Source of the DNA: Thalassobaculaceae bacterium
GTDB lineage: Bacteria; Pseudomonadota; Alphaproteobacteria; Thalassobaculales; Thalassobaculaceae
Length of the DNA stretch: 64,000 nt
Assembly: GCA_029212785.1 (NCBI GenBank)
Contig: JARGOG010000001.1
Span: 46,658 to 110,657 of the forward strand
Direction: 5' to 3'
In this document: in pieces, positions 34,034 to 42,749 of the stretch
Numbering within the stretch: the stretch's first letter is position 1
Layout: the number at the start of each line of letters is the position of its first letter
Program-made: the position numbers and the translations under genes
Notes under the pieces: model-generated
Database searches by the model: none
Seen by the model: only the letters and a program-made list of their open reading frames with translations
What the model was told of the DNA's origin: nothing

Positions 34034-35065
34034 CTACCGGCTCTCGCGGGGATCGATGAAGCCGTGGACCACGTCCACGGTCAGGTTCACGACGATGAAG
34101 ATCACGCCGGAGACGACGGTGAAGCCCATGATCGCGTTGTAGTCGGACTGCAGGATCGATTGCACTGCGTAGTAGCCGAGGCCGGGCCAGTCGAACACCG
34201 CCTCCACCACCACCGCGCCGGCGATCAGGATGCCGAAGATCAGGCCGATCTGGGTGACCGTTCCGATCAGCGCGTTGCGCAGCACGTATTTCCACACGAT
34301 CACGCGGCGCGGCATGCCCATGGCCTCCTCGTACATGACGTAGTTCGAGTTGATCGCTTCCAGCACGCCGGCGCGGGTGAAGCGCACGATGGTGGCGAGC
34401 GCCGGGAAGGCAAGCGTCATCACCGGCAGGATCATGTGCGAGAGGACGTCCCAGAAGGTCTCGGGATCGCCCATCAGGATCGAGTCGATCAGGAAGAACC
34501 CGGTCACCACGTCCGGCCCCCAGCCGGCGACACGGCCCTGCAGCGGGGTCCAACCGAGTTCCATGGCGAACAGCAGTTGAAACAGGATGGCGAGCCAGAA
34601 GCTGGCGATGGCGAGGCCGGAGACGGTGATGATGCGGAGCACGTGGTCCAGCATCGAGTTGCGCTCAAGCGCCGAGATCACACCGAGCGGGATGCCGAAC
34701 AGAGCCGAGACGAAGACCGCGACGAAGGTGAGTTCCAGCGTCGCCGGTAGTCGGCTGGACAGGTCTTCGGAAATCGGGCGGAGCGTATAGAGACTGACGC
34801 CGAAATCGCCCTGCAGCACGGCGACGATGTAGCGCCAGAGCTGGATGTGCATCGGCTGGTCGAGGCCGAGCTGGCGGCGGAGCGCTTCGATCTGCTCGGC
34901 GGTGGCGTTGTCGCCGGCGACGAAGGCGACCGGATCGGCCGGAATGATATGGCTGATGACAAAGGTGATGACGATCAGCCCGAGAACCGTCGGCACGAAC
35001 CAGAAAAGGCGATTGAGAATGAGAACGAGAAGTTTCACCGGCGTATCCGTAAACCCTGGAGGCAT
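34034..35065 (-). CDS. Peptide-type ABC transporter permease, DppB type (2)
   Basis: A 343-residue permease if the ATG at 35065 is used; a GTG at 35038 is an alternative, and neither has a strong ribosome site. The opening LILNRLFWFVPTVLGLIVIT and the HIIPADPVAFVAGDNATAEQ segment are the DppB signature; the EAA loop is NYVMYEEAMGMPRRVIVWK. The segment ELGWTPLQGRVAG after the fourth membrane helix is typical. It starts after a strong hairpin that separates it from the binding-protein gene. Normal length for the family. Confidence 0.9.
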   Translation of the reverse strand: MPPGFTDTPVKLLVLILNRLFWFVPTVLGLIVITFVISHIIPADPVAFVAGDNATAEQIEALRRQLGLDQPMHIQLWRYIVAVLQGDFGVSLYTLRPISEDLSSRLPATLELTFVAVFVSALFGIPLGVISALERNSMLDHVLRIITVSGLAIASFWLAILFQLLFAMELGWTPLQGRVAGWGPDVVTGFFLIDSILMGDPETFWDVLSHMILPVMTLAFPALATIVRFTRAGVLEAINSNYVMYEEAMGMPRRVIVWKYVLRNALIGTVTQIGLIFGILIAGAVVVEAVFDWPGLGYYAVQSILQSDYNAIMGFTVVSGVIFIVVNLTVDVVHGFIDPRESR

Positions 35066-35073
35066 GACGGTCC

Positions 35074-35117
35074 GGTCGGACGCCGGCGGAACCCGAAGGT
35101 CCGTCCGGCGCCCGACC
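35074..35117 (-). promoter_or_regulatory. Stem-loop between binding-protein and permease genes (importer 2)
   Basis: GGTCGGACGCCGG (35074-35086) pairs with CCGGCGCCCGACC (35105-35117) with one mismatch out of 13. It lies in the 92-base gap between the binding-protein stop and the DppB-type gene. Same position and type as the stem-loops at 2788 and 14984. Confidence 0.55.
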
Positions 35118-35157
35118 CGTGGTCGGTATCAGAGCCGACGCGAGGTCGGCCCGTGGC

Positions 35158-36756
35158 CTACTTGAAGTGGACCCAGCGCATCTCCTGACCGTTACCGATC
35201 GGGCAGAAGCGGAAGCCGGTGGCCGTCTTGTTGATCGGCCCGAACCACTTGGTGTTGTAGATGAACACGCCGGCGGCATCGTTGGCGACCATGGTCGCGG
35301 CCTTGGCGTAGTTCGCCTCGCGGACCGCCTGGTCGGTGGTCGTCTGCGCCTCGTGCAGAAGCGTGTCGACCTCCGGGTTCTGGTACCAGCTGTTGTTGCG
35401 GGTGCCGATCTTCGCACCGTCATACATCTCGCCCACCCAGTTGTTCGGGTCGGCGTAGTAGGTGCTCTTCCACAGGAACAGCATGTCGTACATCTGCTGC
35501 TCGTCGCGCATCTTGCCGGAAACCACTGGCCACGGCTCGGAGACGATCTCGCTCTCGACGCCGATCTTGGTCAGGCCGTTCTGCATGAGGGCGGCCGCCT
35601 GTTCGGTCTGGCCGTAGCCGGCCAGCGCGCCGATGGTGATCTTGCGCGGCGGCTCCTTCATCTTGCCGAGGTACTCCTTCGCCTTCTCAAGGTCGTAGGT
35701 GTAGCCCTCGAGATCCTTCGGCGCGCCCCAGATGTTGTTCGGCAGCGGGCCCGGATTGCGGGCGACGGACCCGCTCAGGATATCGTTGATGAAGCCGTCA
35801 TAGTCGAACGAATAGGCCAGCGCCTTACGGAAGTTGATGTCGTTCATCGGCGACCGGCCATTGTGGATGGCGGCGTAGAAGATGCGCATCGATTCCGCTT
35901 CGAGGACGTCCACGTTGTCCGACTTGCGCAGGCGGATGATCTGATCCTGCGGCATGTAGCCGTCGGAACCGTGGAAGTCGCCCTTCATCAGGCCGAGCAC
36001 GCGGCTGTTGATCTCCACCACGGTGCGGAACTCGATGGCGTCGAGATACTTGTCGCCCCAACCCATGAAGTGGTCGGCGAAACGGTCCGCCTGGAAGCCC
36101 TTGGCCGGATCGAAACGCTTCAGCTCGAAGGAGCCAGAGCCGGCGTCGTTGGATGACAACCAGGCCGAGCCCCAGTCGCCGTCGGTTTCATGCTCCTTCA
36201 CCAGGTCGGCATTGACCACGTGGATCTCCGGCACGGTGGCCATGAAGATCGCCGATGGGGCGCTCAGGTTGAATTCGACCGTGTACTTGTCGATCGCCTT
36301 GGTCGAACCCGCTGCGATGTTGTCCTGGAACAGCGCCGACGCGCCCTTCTTCAGCGCCAGGATGCGTTCGATCGAGTAGACGACATCGGCCGCCTCGATC
36401 TCGGAGCCGTCGTGGAACTTCGCCCCTTCGCGCAGCTTGAAGGTGTACTTCTTGCCGTCGTCGGAAATCTCGTAGCTCTCGGCGAGCCACAGGTTCAGCA
36501 CCGGCGGGTTATCTTCCCAGCGCATCAGTCCGTCATACAGATTGATGCGGTAGGCGACGCGGCCAACATCGAAGACCGCGTGGGGATCCATGGTGTCGTA
36601 GGCACTCGAATTGGCGAAGACGAACGTGTTTTTCGCCTGCGCATCGACCGGCAGTGCGGCACTGGCGATGCCGAGCGCTATGCCGGTCAGGCCGACTGCC
36701 GCCGCCCGTCTCAGCTTATGCAGGACGGTCGTCGGGCCGTATCTCATGTGGGTCAT
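35158..36756 (-). CDS. Peptide/opine-type ABC transporter substrate-binding protein (2)
   Basis: A 532-residue SBP_bac_5 family binding protein. The start ATG 36754-36756 is fixed by a perfect AGGAGG eight bases upstream. The signal peptide is RRAAAVGLTGIALGIASAAL with cleavage after AQA around residue 40. Family segments include NLWLAESYEISDDGKKYTF and LREGAKFHDGSEIEAADVVYS. It is only distantly similar to the importer-1 protein, so the ligands probably differ. It is the first importer-2 gene; an SDR gene lies 247 bases upstream on the same strand and the IclR gene beyond that. Ligand unknown; the HyuA/HyuB pair nearby hints at a lactam or cyclic amide. Confidence 0.9.
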   Translation of the reverse strand: MTHMRYGPTTVLHKLRRAAAVGLTGIALGIASAALPVDAQAKNTFVFANSSAYDTMDPHAVFDVGRVAYRINLYDGLMRWEDNPPVLNLWLAESYEISDDGKKYTFKLREGAKFHDGSEIEAADVVYSIERILALKKGASALFQDNIAAGSTKAIDKYTVEFNLSAPSAIFMATVPEIHVVNADLVKEHETDGDWGSAWLSSNDAGSGSFELKRFDPAKGFQADRFADHFMGWGDKYLDAIEFRTVVEINSRVLGLMKGDFHGSDGYMPQDQIIRLRKSDNVDVLEAESMRIFYAAIHNGRSPMNDINFRKALAYSFDYDGFINDILSGSVARNPGPLPNNIWGAPKDLEGYTYDLEKAKEYLGKMKEPPRKITIGALAGYGQTEQAAALMQNGLTKIGVESEIVSEPWPVVSGKMRDEQQMYDMLFLWKSTYYADPNNWVGEMYDGAKIGTRNNSWYQNPEVDTLLHEAQTTTDQAVREANYAKAATMVANDAAGVFIYNTKWFGPINKTATGFRFCPIGNGQEMRWVHFK

Positions 36757-37003
36757 GACAATCACCTCCTCTGTCCAAGGTCACGCCCCTGTTGCCCGGT
36801 TATCCGGGTCAGCGGCGCTATGATCCGGCACACCTGACTTGGGCGCCGTGTCGGGATGCGGTGCCCTGGCCCTCGCAAGGACCGGGGTTCCCGCGAAGAG
36901 TGGGGGTCCCGAAAAGTCTCGCTCCGATCGTTGCACCCGCGCAATACGACAACCGGCGGCCGGTCGGTCGGCCGCGCGTCTCCGGAAGTGGCGGATCGGG
37001 TGC

Positions 37004-37759
37004 TCAGAGCTTCCATTGGAATCCATCGATGATGAAGTCCTGACCGGTGATGAACATTGGCTCCGAGGTGGCCAGGAACTTGACGAGCTGCGCGATATCC
37101 TGCGGCGTGCCGCAGCGGTTCAGCACGATGCCGGTGACCAGCTCGGCCTCCCGCGCCTTGATCACGGCGTTCGGCGTTTCGGTCTTGATCAGCCCGGGGC
37201 AGATGGCGTTGACCATGATCTGCGGCCCCAGCTCTTTGGCGAGCGAGCGGGTGAGGCCCAGGATGCCGGCCTTGGCGGCGGCATAGGAGAACTTGCTGAC
37301 GGCACTGGTGACGCCGCCGGAATGGGCGTTGATCGAGGACATGTTGATGATCCGGCCGGCGCCCTGCGCCTGCATCGCCGGGACGACCGCGCGGCAGTAG
37401 TTGAAGCAGCTCTTCAGGTTGATATCGATCGTGCGATCGAACTCCTCCTCGGAGATCTCCAGCAGCCCTTTCGGGTTCGCCTTGCCGGCATTGTTGAACA
37501 GGACGTCGATGCGTCCCCATTGCCCGACAATGTCGGCGGCAATTTGTTGTGCAGGTGCGAAATCGGCGACGTCCGCCGTGAAGGTGAGGCAGCGGCGACC
37601 GAGCGCCTCGATCTCCCCCTTGGTGCGCGCGAGCTCGTCCTCGAGCAGGTCGATGAGAGCGACGTCTAGACCGGTACGCGCCAATTCAAGCGCGCAGCCT
37701 CTGCCAATACCTTTGGCGCCTCCGGTGACGATTGCCACCCGTGCTTCTGGATTGCTCAC
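37004..37759 (-). CDS. SDR family oxidoreductase (divergent from IclR 2)
   Basis: A 251-residue classical SDR with TGGAKGIG (residues 13-20), NNAGKANP, the catalytic Ser in NMSSINAHS, and SYAAAKAG (YxxxK). DVADFAPAQQIA fits the usual NAD-binding acidic position, suggesting NAD(H). It starts with GTG at 37757-37759, with only a weak ribosome site, and is divergent from the IclR gene over 109 bases with paired operator-like repeats. It precedes the importer-2 binding-protein gene and probably belongs to the same induced set. Confidence 0.84.
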   Translation of the reverse strand: MSNPEARVAIVTGGAKGIGRGCALELARTGLDVALIDLLEDELARTKGEIEALGRRCLTFTADVADFAPAQQIAADIVGQWGRIDVLFNNAGKANPKGLLEISEEEFDRTIDINLKSCFNYCRAVVPAMQAQGAGRIINMSSINAHSGGVTSAVSKFSYAAAKAGILGLTRSLAKELGPQIMVNAICPGLIKTETPNAVIKAREAELVTGIVLNRCGTPQDIAQLVKFLATSEPMFITGQDFIIDGFQWKL

Positions 37760-37840
37760 GACTTTCAGAACCCCCGAATTCCACGGCTTTGCGCCTTATG
37801 TTGAATGTTGACGGCGCGCGGAAGGCGGGTCAACAATTCA

Positions 37841-37873
37841 TTCACACTTCTGAAGCGCGTTCACATATATGAA
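37841..37873. promoter_or_regulatory. Tandem TTCA-N6-TGAA operators of IclR 2
   Basis: TTCACACTTCTGAA (37841-37854) and TTCACATATATGAA (37860-37873) are two 14-base interrupted palindromes starting 19 bases apart. The second covers the ATG of the iclR-type gene at 37869. Placed between divergent SDR and IclR genes, they fit cooperative binding and autorepression by the IclR protein. Confidence 0.62.
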
Positions 37874-38669
37874 TAGTATCGTCAAATCTGCGGAGCGGGT
37901 GCTCGACATCCTCGAGGTGTTCGCGCTGTGGCGCGAGCCGCTGGCGCTCCGCGATATCGCCGGGCAGCTCGGCATTCCGAAGAGCAGCGCACTTATGTTG
38001 CTCCGCACACTGGAGGGCCGGGGATATCTCGTTCGCAACGGCGAGCGCTATGTCCTCGACCCGGTCTGGCAGAGCGATGCGGAGGGCGGCGGCTGCTTCA
38101 TCGGCGGCCATACCATGCGGCTGATCCGCATTGCCGAACCGGTCATGCGCGACCTTGTCGACCGCCTGGAGGAGACCGTCGTGCTCGGCGTTCCGGCCCT
38201 GGACGGCGATGTGCGCGTGGTCGCCAACCGGCTGTCGCCGTTGGCCGTGCGTTACGACCGGAGCCGAATCTCTGTAATTCCCGCCTATTGCACCGCACTT
38301 GGACAGGCCATGCTGGCGTTTCAGGATCCGGAAACGATCGACGCCTATATCGCGGGCTGCCCCTTCGAGCCCCTGACCGACCGCACGATCACCAGTCCGG
38401 ACGCCTTCCGCACCCGGCTGGCCGAGATCCGCCAGCGCGGATGGGCGCTCAACCAGGAGGAACGGTTCCTCGGGGCGGTAGGTCTGGCGAGTCCGATCCT
38501 GGGCCAGGGCGGAACGGTCCTGGGCGCACTCAACATCGGCACGGTGCCGGTGCGCTACCGCCGCCGCCGCACGACGCTGGAGGCCGCATTGCAGCAGGCG
38601 GTTGCGACGGTGGCCGAGCAACTGGATACGGGCATCCCGCAGCGCGCCGGCGCCGCGGTTCATCAATAG
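37869..38669 (+). CDS. IclR family transcriptional regulator (2)
   Basis: A 266-residue regulator with an N-terminal winged helix (SIVKSAERVLDILEVFALW, then LRDIAGQLGIPKSSALMLLR) and a C-terminal effector domain. The conserved Cys-free loop and RRRRTTLEAALQQA C-terminal helix are seen. The start ATG is part of an operator-like palindrome and has no good ribosome site, which may mean leaderless or weak translation. It is divergent from the SDR and importer-2 operon and 19 bases ahead of HyuA2, so it is the likely controller of both. It is not closely similar to IclR 1 at 5727 outside the helix-turn-helix. Confidence 0.86.
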   Translation: MNSIVKSAERVLDILEVFALWREPLALRDIAGQLGIPKSSALMLLRTLEGRGYLVRNGERYVLDPVWQSDAEGGGCFIGGHTMRLIRIAEPVMRDLVDRLEETVVLGVPALDGDVRVVANRLSPLAVRYDRSRISVIPAYCTALGQAMLAFQDPETIDAYIAGCPFEPLTDRTITSPDAFRTRLAEIRQRGWALNQEERFLGAVGLASPILGQGGTVLGALNIGTVPVRYRRRRTTLEAALQQAVATVAEQLDTGIPQRAGAAVHQ

Positions 38670-38688
38670 GTCTGAAGAGGAAGACGGC

Positions 38689-40734
38689 ATGGGCTATCGC
38701 GTCGGCGTCGATATCGGCGGAACATTCACCGACTTCTGCGCCTTCGATGAGGCCAGCGGCGCACTGCACACCTTGAAGGTGCTGTCGACGCCGCAGAAGC
38801 CGGGCGAGGAGGTGATCGCCGGGATCAGTGGCTTGAATGAGCGTTACGGCATCAGGCCCGAGGACGTCACCTATTTCACCCATGGCACCACGGTCGGTGT
38901 GAACACGGTGATCCAGCGCCGGGGCATCACGCTTTGCCTGTTCACCACCCGCGGCTTCGAGGACGTGCTCGAGGTAGCGCGGCTGAAGATGCCGGATCCC
39001 TACGACCTGTTCTCCGGCCGTCCGGAACCGCTGGTTACCCGTGACCGGGTGTTCTCGATCGATGAGCGGATGCTGTTCGACGGCTCCGTGGACGAGCCGC
39101 TGGACGAGGCAAGTGTCGAGGCGGCGATCGAAGGCGTGCGCTCGGTCGGCGGCGAGGGCGTCGTGGTGGCATTGCTGCACGCCTATCGTAATCCGGCCCA
39201 TGAGCAGCGGGTCGCTGCGATGATCAAGGCGAAGGCGCCGGACCTGACCGTCACCTGCGCCAGCGAGGTCTGGCCGGTGATCCGCGAGTATGAGCGCACG
39301 GTGACCGCCGTGGTCGCCGGCTATGTCCAGGGCCGGGTCGCCCATTATCTGGGCTCGCTGCAGGAGGCACTCGCCTCCGCCGGCGTGCCGGCCGAACCGA
39401 TGATCACCAAGTCGAATGGCGGGGTGATGACGGCGGAGATCGGCAAGCAGGAATGCGCGCAGATGCTGTTGTCCGGCACCGCGTCGGGCGTGATCGGGGC
39501 GGCCAGCGTCGCCGCCGAGACCGGTTCCAAGGCGGCGATGAGTCTGGATATCGGCGGCACCAGCGCCGATGTGGCGATCATCCGCGACGGCACGCCGCAA
39601 TACGGCATCGGCGAGGTGATCGGCGAGTTCCCGATCTACATCCCGACCGTGTCGGTCACCTCGATCGGCGAGGGCGGCGGGTCCATCGCCTGGGTCGATC
39701 CGCATGGCGTCCTCAAGGTCGGTCCGGAGAGTGCGGGATCCAGCCCCGGCCCGGCCTGCTATGACCGCGGCGGCGACCGCCCGGCGATTACCGACGCCTT
39801 TGTCGTGTGCGGCTTTCTCGGTCAGTCGGCGCTCGGCTACAGCGCGGTGTCGATGCGGACCGACCTGTCGCGGAAGGCCATGGCCACGGTCGCCGACAAG
39901 ATCGGCATGGGCCTGGAGGAGACGGCGGAATCGGTCATCCGGGTCGCGGTTTCGGGCATGTATCTCGAGGTCTCCAAGCTGGTGTCGCGCCATGGCATCG
40001 ACCCGCGCGAATTGTCGCTGATCGCTTTCGGCGGCGCCGGACCGATGATGGCCTGCTACCTCGCCCGCGAGCTCGGCATGCGCGAGGTCGTCGTGCCGCG
40101 TGTGCCGGGCGTGCTCAGTGCCTTCGGCGGCCTGATCGCCGACATCAAGAACGACTTCATCCGCACCGTGTATCTCGACCTCGGGGCTGGCGAGGCGCTC
40201 GACGAGATGCGCGCCGTCTATGGCGAACTGCGTGAGGCGGCGATGGCGTGGATCCGCGAGGAGCACGGCTATGATGGCGCCGTGACGCTGCTGCATTCCG
40301 CCGACATGCGCTATCGCGGCCAGTCCTACGAGATCGAGACGCCGCTGGAGGCCGACTGGATCGACGACGGGGATGCGGACGCGATGGCCGGCGCCTTCCA
40401 CGCCGCGCACGAGCGGATCTACGAGCATGCCGACGCCGATGCGCCGGTGCAGATCATCAACCTGCGTCTGGTCGTGGTCGGCACCCCGCCGAAGCCGAAA
40501 TTCGCACCGGTCGAATCCTCCGACGCCACGCCGGAGCCGGTCGCCTCGGTGCCGGTCTATTACGACGGCGGCACCCATACCGCCTCGGTCTATGCCCGGG
40601 GCGACCTCAAGGCGGGGCAGACGTTCGAGGGGCCGGCGATCGTGACCCAGGACGATTGCACCACCTGTGTGCTCGGCGGCTTCACCGCGACGGTGGACGC
40701 GAGCGGCAACCTGATCCTGAGCCGGGAGGGCTGA
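38689..40734 (+). CDS. hyuA: Hydantoinase/oxoprolinase family protein, HyuA type (2)
   Basis: A 681-residue HyuA-type ATP-dependent hydrolase subunit. Motifs: GVDIGGTFTDFCAFD at the start, HGTTVGVNTVIQR, SLDIGGTSADVAIIRD (about residue 285), GEGGGSIAWVD and FGGAGPMMACYLA (about residue 445). GAAGAGGAAG precedes the ATG at 38689, fixing the start over a longer frame. It differs throughout from HyuA1, including an AFVVCGFLGQSALGYSAVS segment. It sits in one unit with HyuB2 (three bases apart) and an SDR, downstream of IclR 2. Probably opens a lactam, hydantoin or related ring with ATP. Confidence 0.88.
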   Translation: MGYRVGVDIGGTFTDFCAFDEASGALHTLKVLSTPQKPGEEVIAGISGLNERYGIRPEDVTYFTHGTTVGVNTVIQRRGITLCLFTTRGFEDVLEVARLKMPDPYDLFSGRPEPLVTRDRVFSIDERMLFDGSVDEPLDEASVEAAIEGVRSVGGEGVVVALLHAYRNPAHEQRVAAMIKAKAPDLTVTCASEVWPVIREYERTVTAVVAGYVQGRVAHYLGSLQEALASAGVPAEPMITKSNGGVMTAEIGKQECAQMLLSGTASGVIGAASVAAETGSKAAMSLDIGGTSADVAIIRDGTPQYGIGEVIGEFPIYIPTVSVTSIGEGGGSIAWVDPHGVLKVGPESAGSSPGPACYDRGGDRPAITDAFVVCGFLGQSALGYSAVSMRTDLSRKAMATVADKIGMGLEETAESVIRVAVSGMYLEVSKLVSRHGIDPRELSLIAFGGAGPMMACYLARELGMREVVVPRVPGVLSAFGGLIADIKNDFIRTVYLDLGAGEALDEMRAVYGELREAAMAWIREEHGYDGAVTLLHSADMRYRGQSYEIETPLEADWIDDGDADAMAGAFHAAHERIYEHADADAPVQIINLRLVVVGTPPKPKFAPVESSDATPEPVASVPVYYDGGTHTASVYARGDLKAGQTFEGPAIVTQDDCTTCVLGGFTATVDASGNLILSREG

Positions 40735-40737
40735 GCC

Positions 40738-42741
40738 ATGGCGATCGACAAGGTCACGCTGGAGATTCTGAAGAACCACTGCCGGGCCGCCGCCGAGAGC
40801 ATGGCTTTCACCCTTTACCGCACGGCGCACTCGACCTTCGTGAAGGAAACGGAGGATTTCACCACCGGCCTGACCACGCCGGAGGGCGAGACCTTCGCGA
40901 CGCCGGTCGAGTTGGGCGCAACATGGTTCGTCGGCCTGAACTACGGCACCGTCATCCGGATGATCGACCATTACGACGAGGGCGACATCTGCATGACGAA
41001 CGACCCGTATAGCGGTCACGTCTGCACCCACTCGCCGGACATGCATATCTGGAAGCCGGTGTTCCACGAGGGCGAGATCGTCTGCTTCGTGGTCGGCCAT
41101 ATCCACAACACCGATGTCGGCGGTGCCGTTCCGGCCAGCATCTCGCGTACGTTGTCCGAAGTGCATCAGGAAGGCATCCGCATTCCGCCGGCCAAGGTCG
41201 TGAAGAAGGGCGCGTTCAACCACGAACTCATCGACGTGATGCTCGCCAACGTGCGCATGCCGGAGCAGAACTGGGGCGATCTGAAGGCGCAGATCGCGGC
41301 GATGAACACCGGCGAGCGCCGGGTCCACGAAATGATCGCCAAGTTCGGCGTCGAGACCTTCAAGGCGGGCATCGCCGGGCTGCTGGACTATGCCGAGAGC
41401 CAGGCCCGTTCGATCATGGCGACCCTGCCGGATGGCGACTACTTCTTCGACGACTACCTCGACGAGGACGCGGCCGGCGGCTATCCCTGCCGCATCGCGC
41501 TGACCCTGAAGATCCGCGGCGAGACCTGCGTGCTGGACTTCACCGGCAGCGATCCGCAGATCGAATCCTCGGTGAACATGCCGACCGGCGGACAGCCGCG
41601 CCACGCCCTGCTGATGGTCGGCTTCGTCTATATTCTCTACTCGCTCGACCCGACCCTGTTCCTGAACTCGGGCGTGTGCCGGGTGGCGGACTCGATCCTG
41701 CCCAAAGGCACCATCGTCAATCCGGAGTTCCCGGCGGCGGTCGGCCTGCGCACGCTCTCGGTTCAGCGCCTGCAGGGCGTGATCTTCGGCGCCTTCGTGC
41801 AGGCGGCCCCGGACCGCCTGCCGTCCAGCCCGGCCTCGGGCGGGCCGATCATGAACGTGAACACCATCGACAACCGCACCGGCCGACGCGTGATGGCGGC
41901 GATCGGCGCGATCTCCGGCGGCGCCGGCGGCAGTCCCCGCGGCGACGGCACGGAAGGGTCGGGCGCCAACGCGTCGTTCCTGAAGAACACGCCGGTGGAG
42001 ATCAACGAGGCCGAGGTGCCGTTCAAGATCCTGCGCTACGGGCTGACCCAGGATTCCGGCGGGGCCGGCAAGTATCGCGGCGGCAACGCGCTGGAGATGA
42101 TCTTCCAGGCGCATGCCCCGAACACCAGGGTGACGGCGCGCAACCGCGACCGTTCGCGCTTCTCCTCCTGGGGGGTGCTTGGCGGCCGCGCGGGCAGCCA
42201 TTCCCGTTTCATCCTGAATCCCGGAACCAACCACGAGGTCGATCTCGGCAACGTCGATATCCTGAGCATCGGTCCGGGAGACGTGGTGCATATCGGTTCC
42301 GGCGGCTCCGGCGGCTGGGGCGATCCTTTGGAACGCGATCCGGCGGCGGTGCTGTGGGATGTCCAACGCGGCTTCGTCTCGCGGGCGGGGGCCGAGAAGA
42401 GCTATGGCGTGGTCCTCAAGGACGGTGCGGTGGATGCGGACGCCACCGCCCGGCTGCGGACCGACCTGGCCGGCGAGCGTCCGGCGCAGGAAGGCTTCTT
42501 CGATTACGGCGTGAACCGGGAGGTCTATGAGAAGACTTGGACGCGGGCGAGCTACGACGCGCTGACCGAGTTGCTGGCGACCACGCCGGTGCATTGGCGC
42601 TTCTTCGTGAAGCACCGGGTGTTCGAGGCGATCGACCAGATCAGCCCAGACCAGATCGTGGGCGACGGTTCGGACGTTCGGGCGGCATTCGCGCAGGTGG
42701 TGGAGGCCTTCCCGCAGCTTCGCGCCGCGATGGCGGCCTGA
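40738..42741 (+). CDS. hyuB: Hydantoinase/oxoprolinase family protein, HyuB type, long form (2)
   Basis: A 667-residue HyuB-type subunit, longer than HyuB1 (524 residues). The family opening DKVTLEILKNHCRAAAESM and the metal-site segment NDPYSGHVCTHSPDMHIW are clear, as are DFTGSDPQIESSVNMPTGGQ and QDSGGAGKYRGGNAL. The extra 140 residues are mainly at the C-terminus after the GGSGGWGDPLERD motif (AVLWDVQRGFVS... to the end), a layout also seen in acetophenone- and N-methylhydantoinase-like beta subunits. Directly downstream of HyuA2. The long tail and different metal segment suggest a different substrate from pair 1. Confidence 0.87.
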   Translation: MAIDKVTLEILKNHCRAAAESMAFTLYRTAHSTFVKETEDFTTGLTTPEGETFATPVELGATWFVGLNYGTVIRMIDHYDEGDICMTNDPYSGHVCTHSPDMHIWKPVFHEGEIVCFVVGHIHNTDVGGAVPASISRTLSEVHQEGIRIPPAKVVKKGAFNHELIDVMLANVRMPEQNWGDLKAQIAAMNTGERRVHEMIAKFGVETFKAGIAGLLDYAESQARSIMATLPDGDYFFDDYLDEDAAGGYPCRIALTLKIRGETCVLDFTGSDPQIESSVNMPTGGQPRHALLMVGFVYILYSLDPTLFLNSGVCRVADSILPKGTIVNPEFPAAVGLRTLSVQRLQGVIFGAFVQAAPDRLPSSPASGGPIMNVNTIDNRTGRRVMAAIGAISGGAGGSPRGDGTEGSGANASFLKNTPVEINEAEVPFKILRYGLTQDSGGAGKYRGGNALEMIFQAHAPNTRVTARNRDRSRFSSWGVLGGRAGSHSRFILNPGTNHEVDLGNVDILSIGPGDVVHIGSGGSGGWGDPLERDPAAVLWDVQRGFVSRAGAEKSYGVVLKDGAVDADATARLRTDLAGERPAQEGFFDYGVNREVYEKTWTRASYDALTELLATTPVHWRFFVKHRVFEAIDQISPDQIVGDGSDVRAAFAQVVEAFPQLRAAMAA

Positions 42742-42749
42742 GGCCGGCC

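Noticed and set aside
38530..42615. A 1361-codon open frame on the minus strand opposite HyuA2/HyuB2
   Set aside because: It is antisense to two strongly recognised genes and has the His/Arg/Gly-rich composition typical of a GC-rich shadow frame; no domain is visible.
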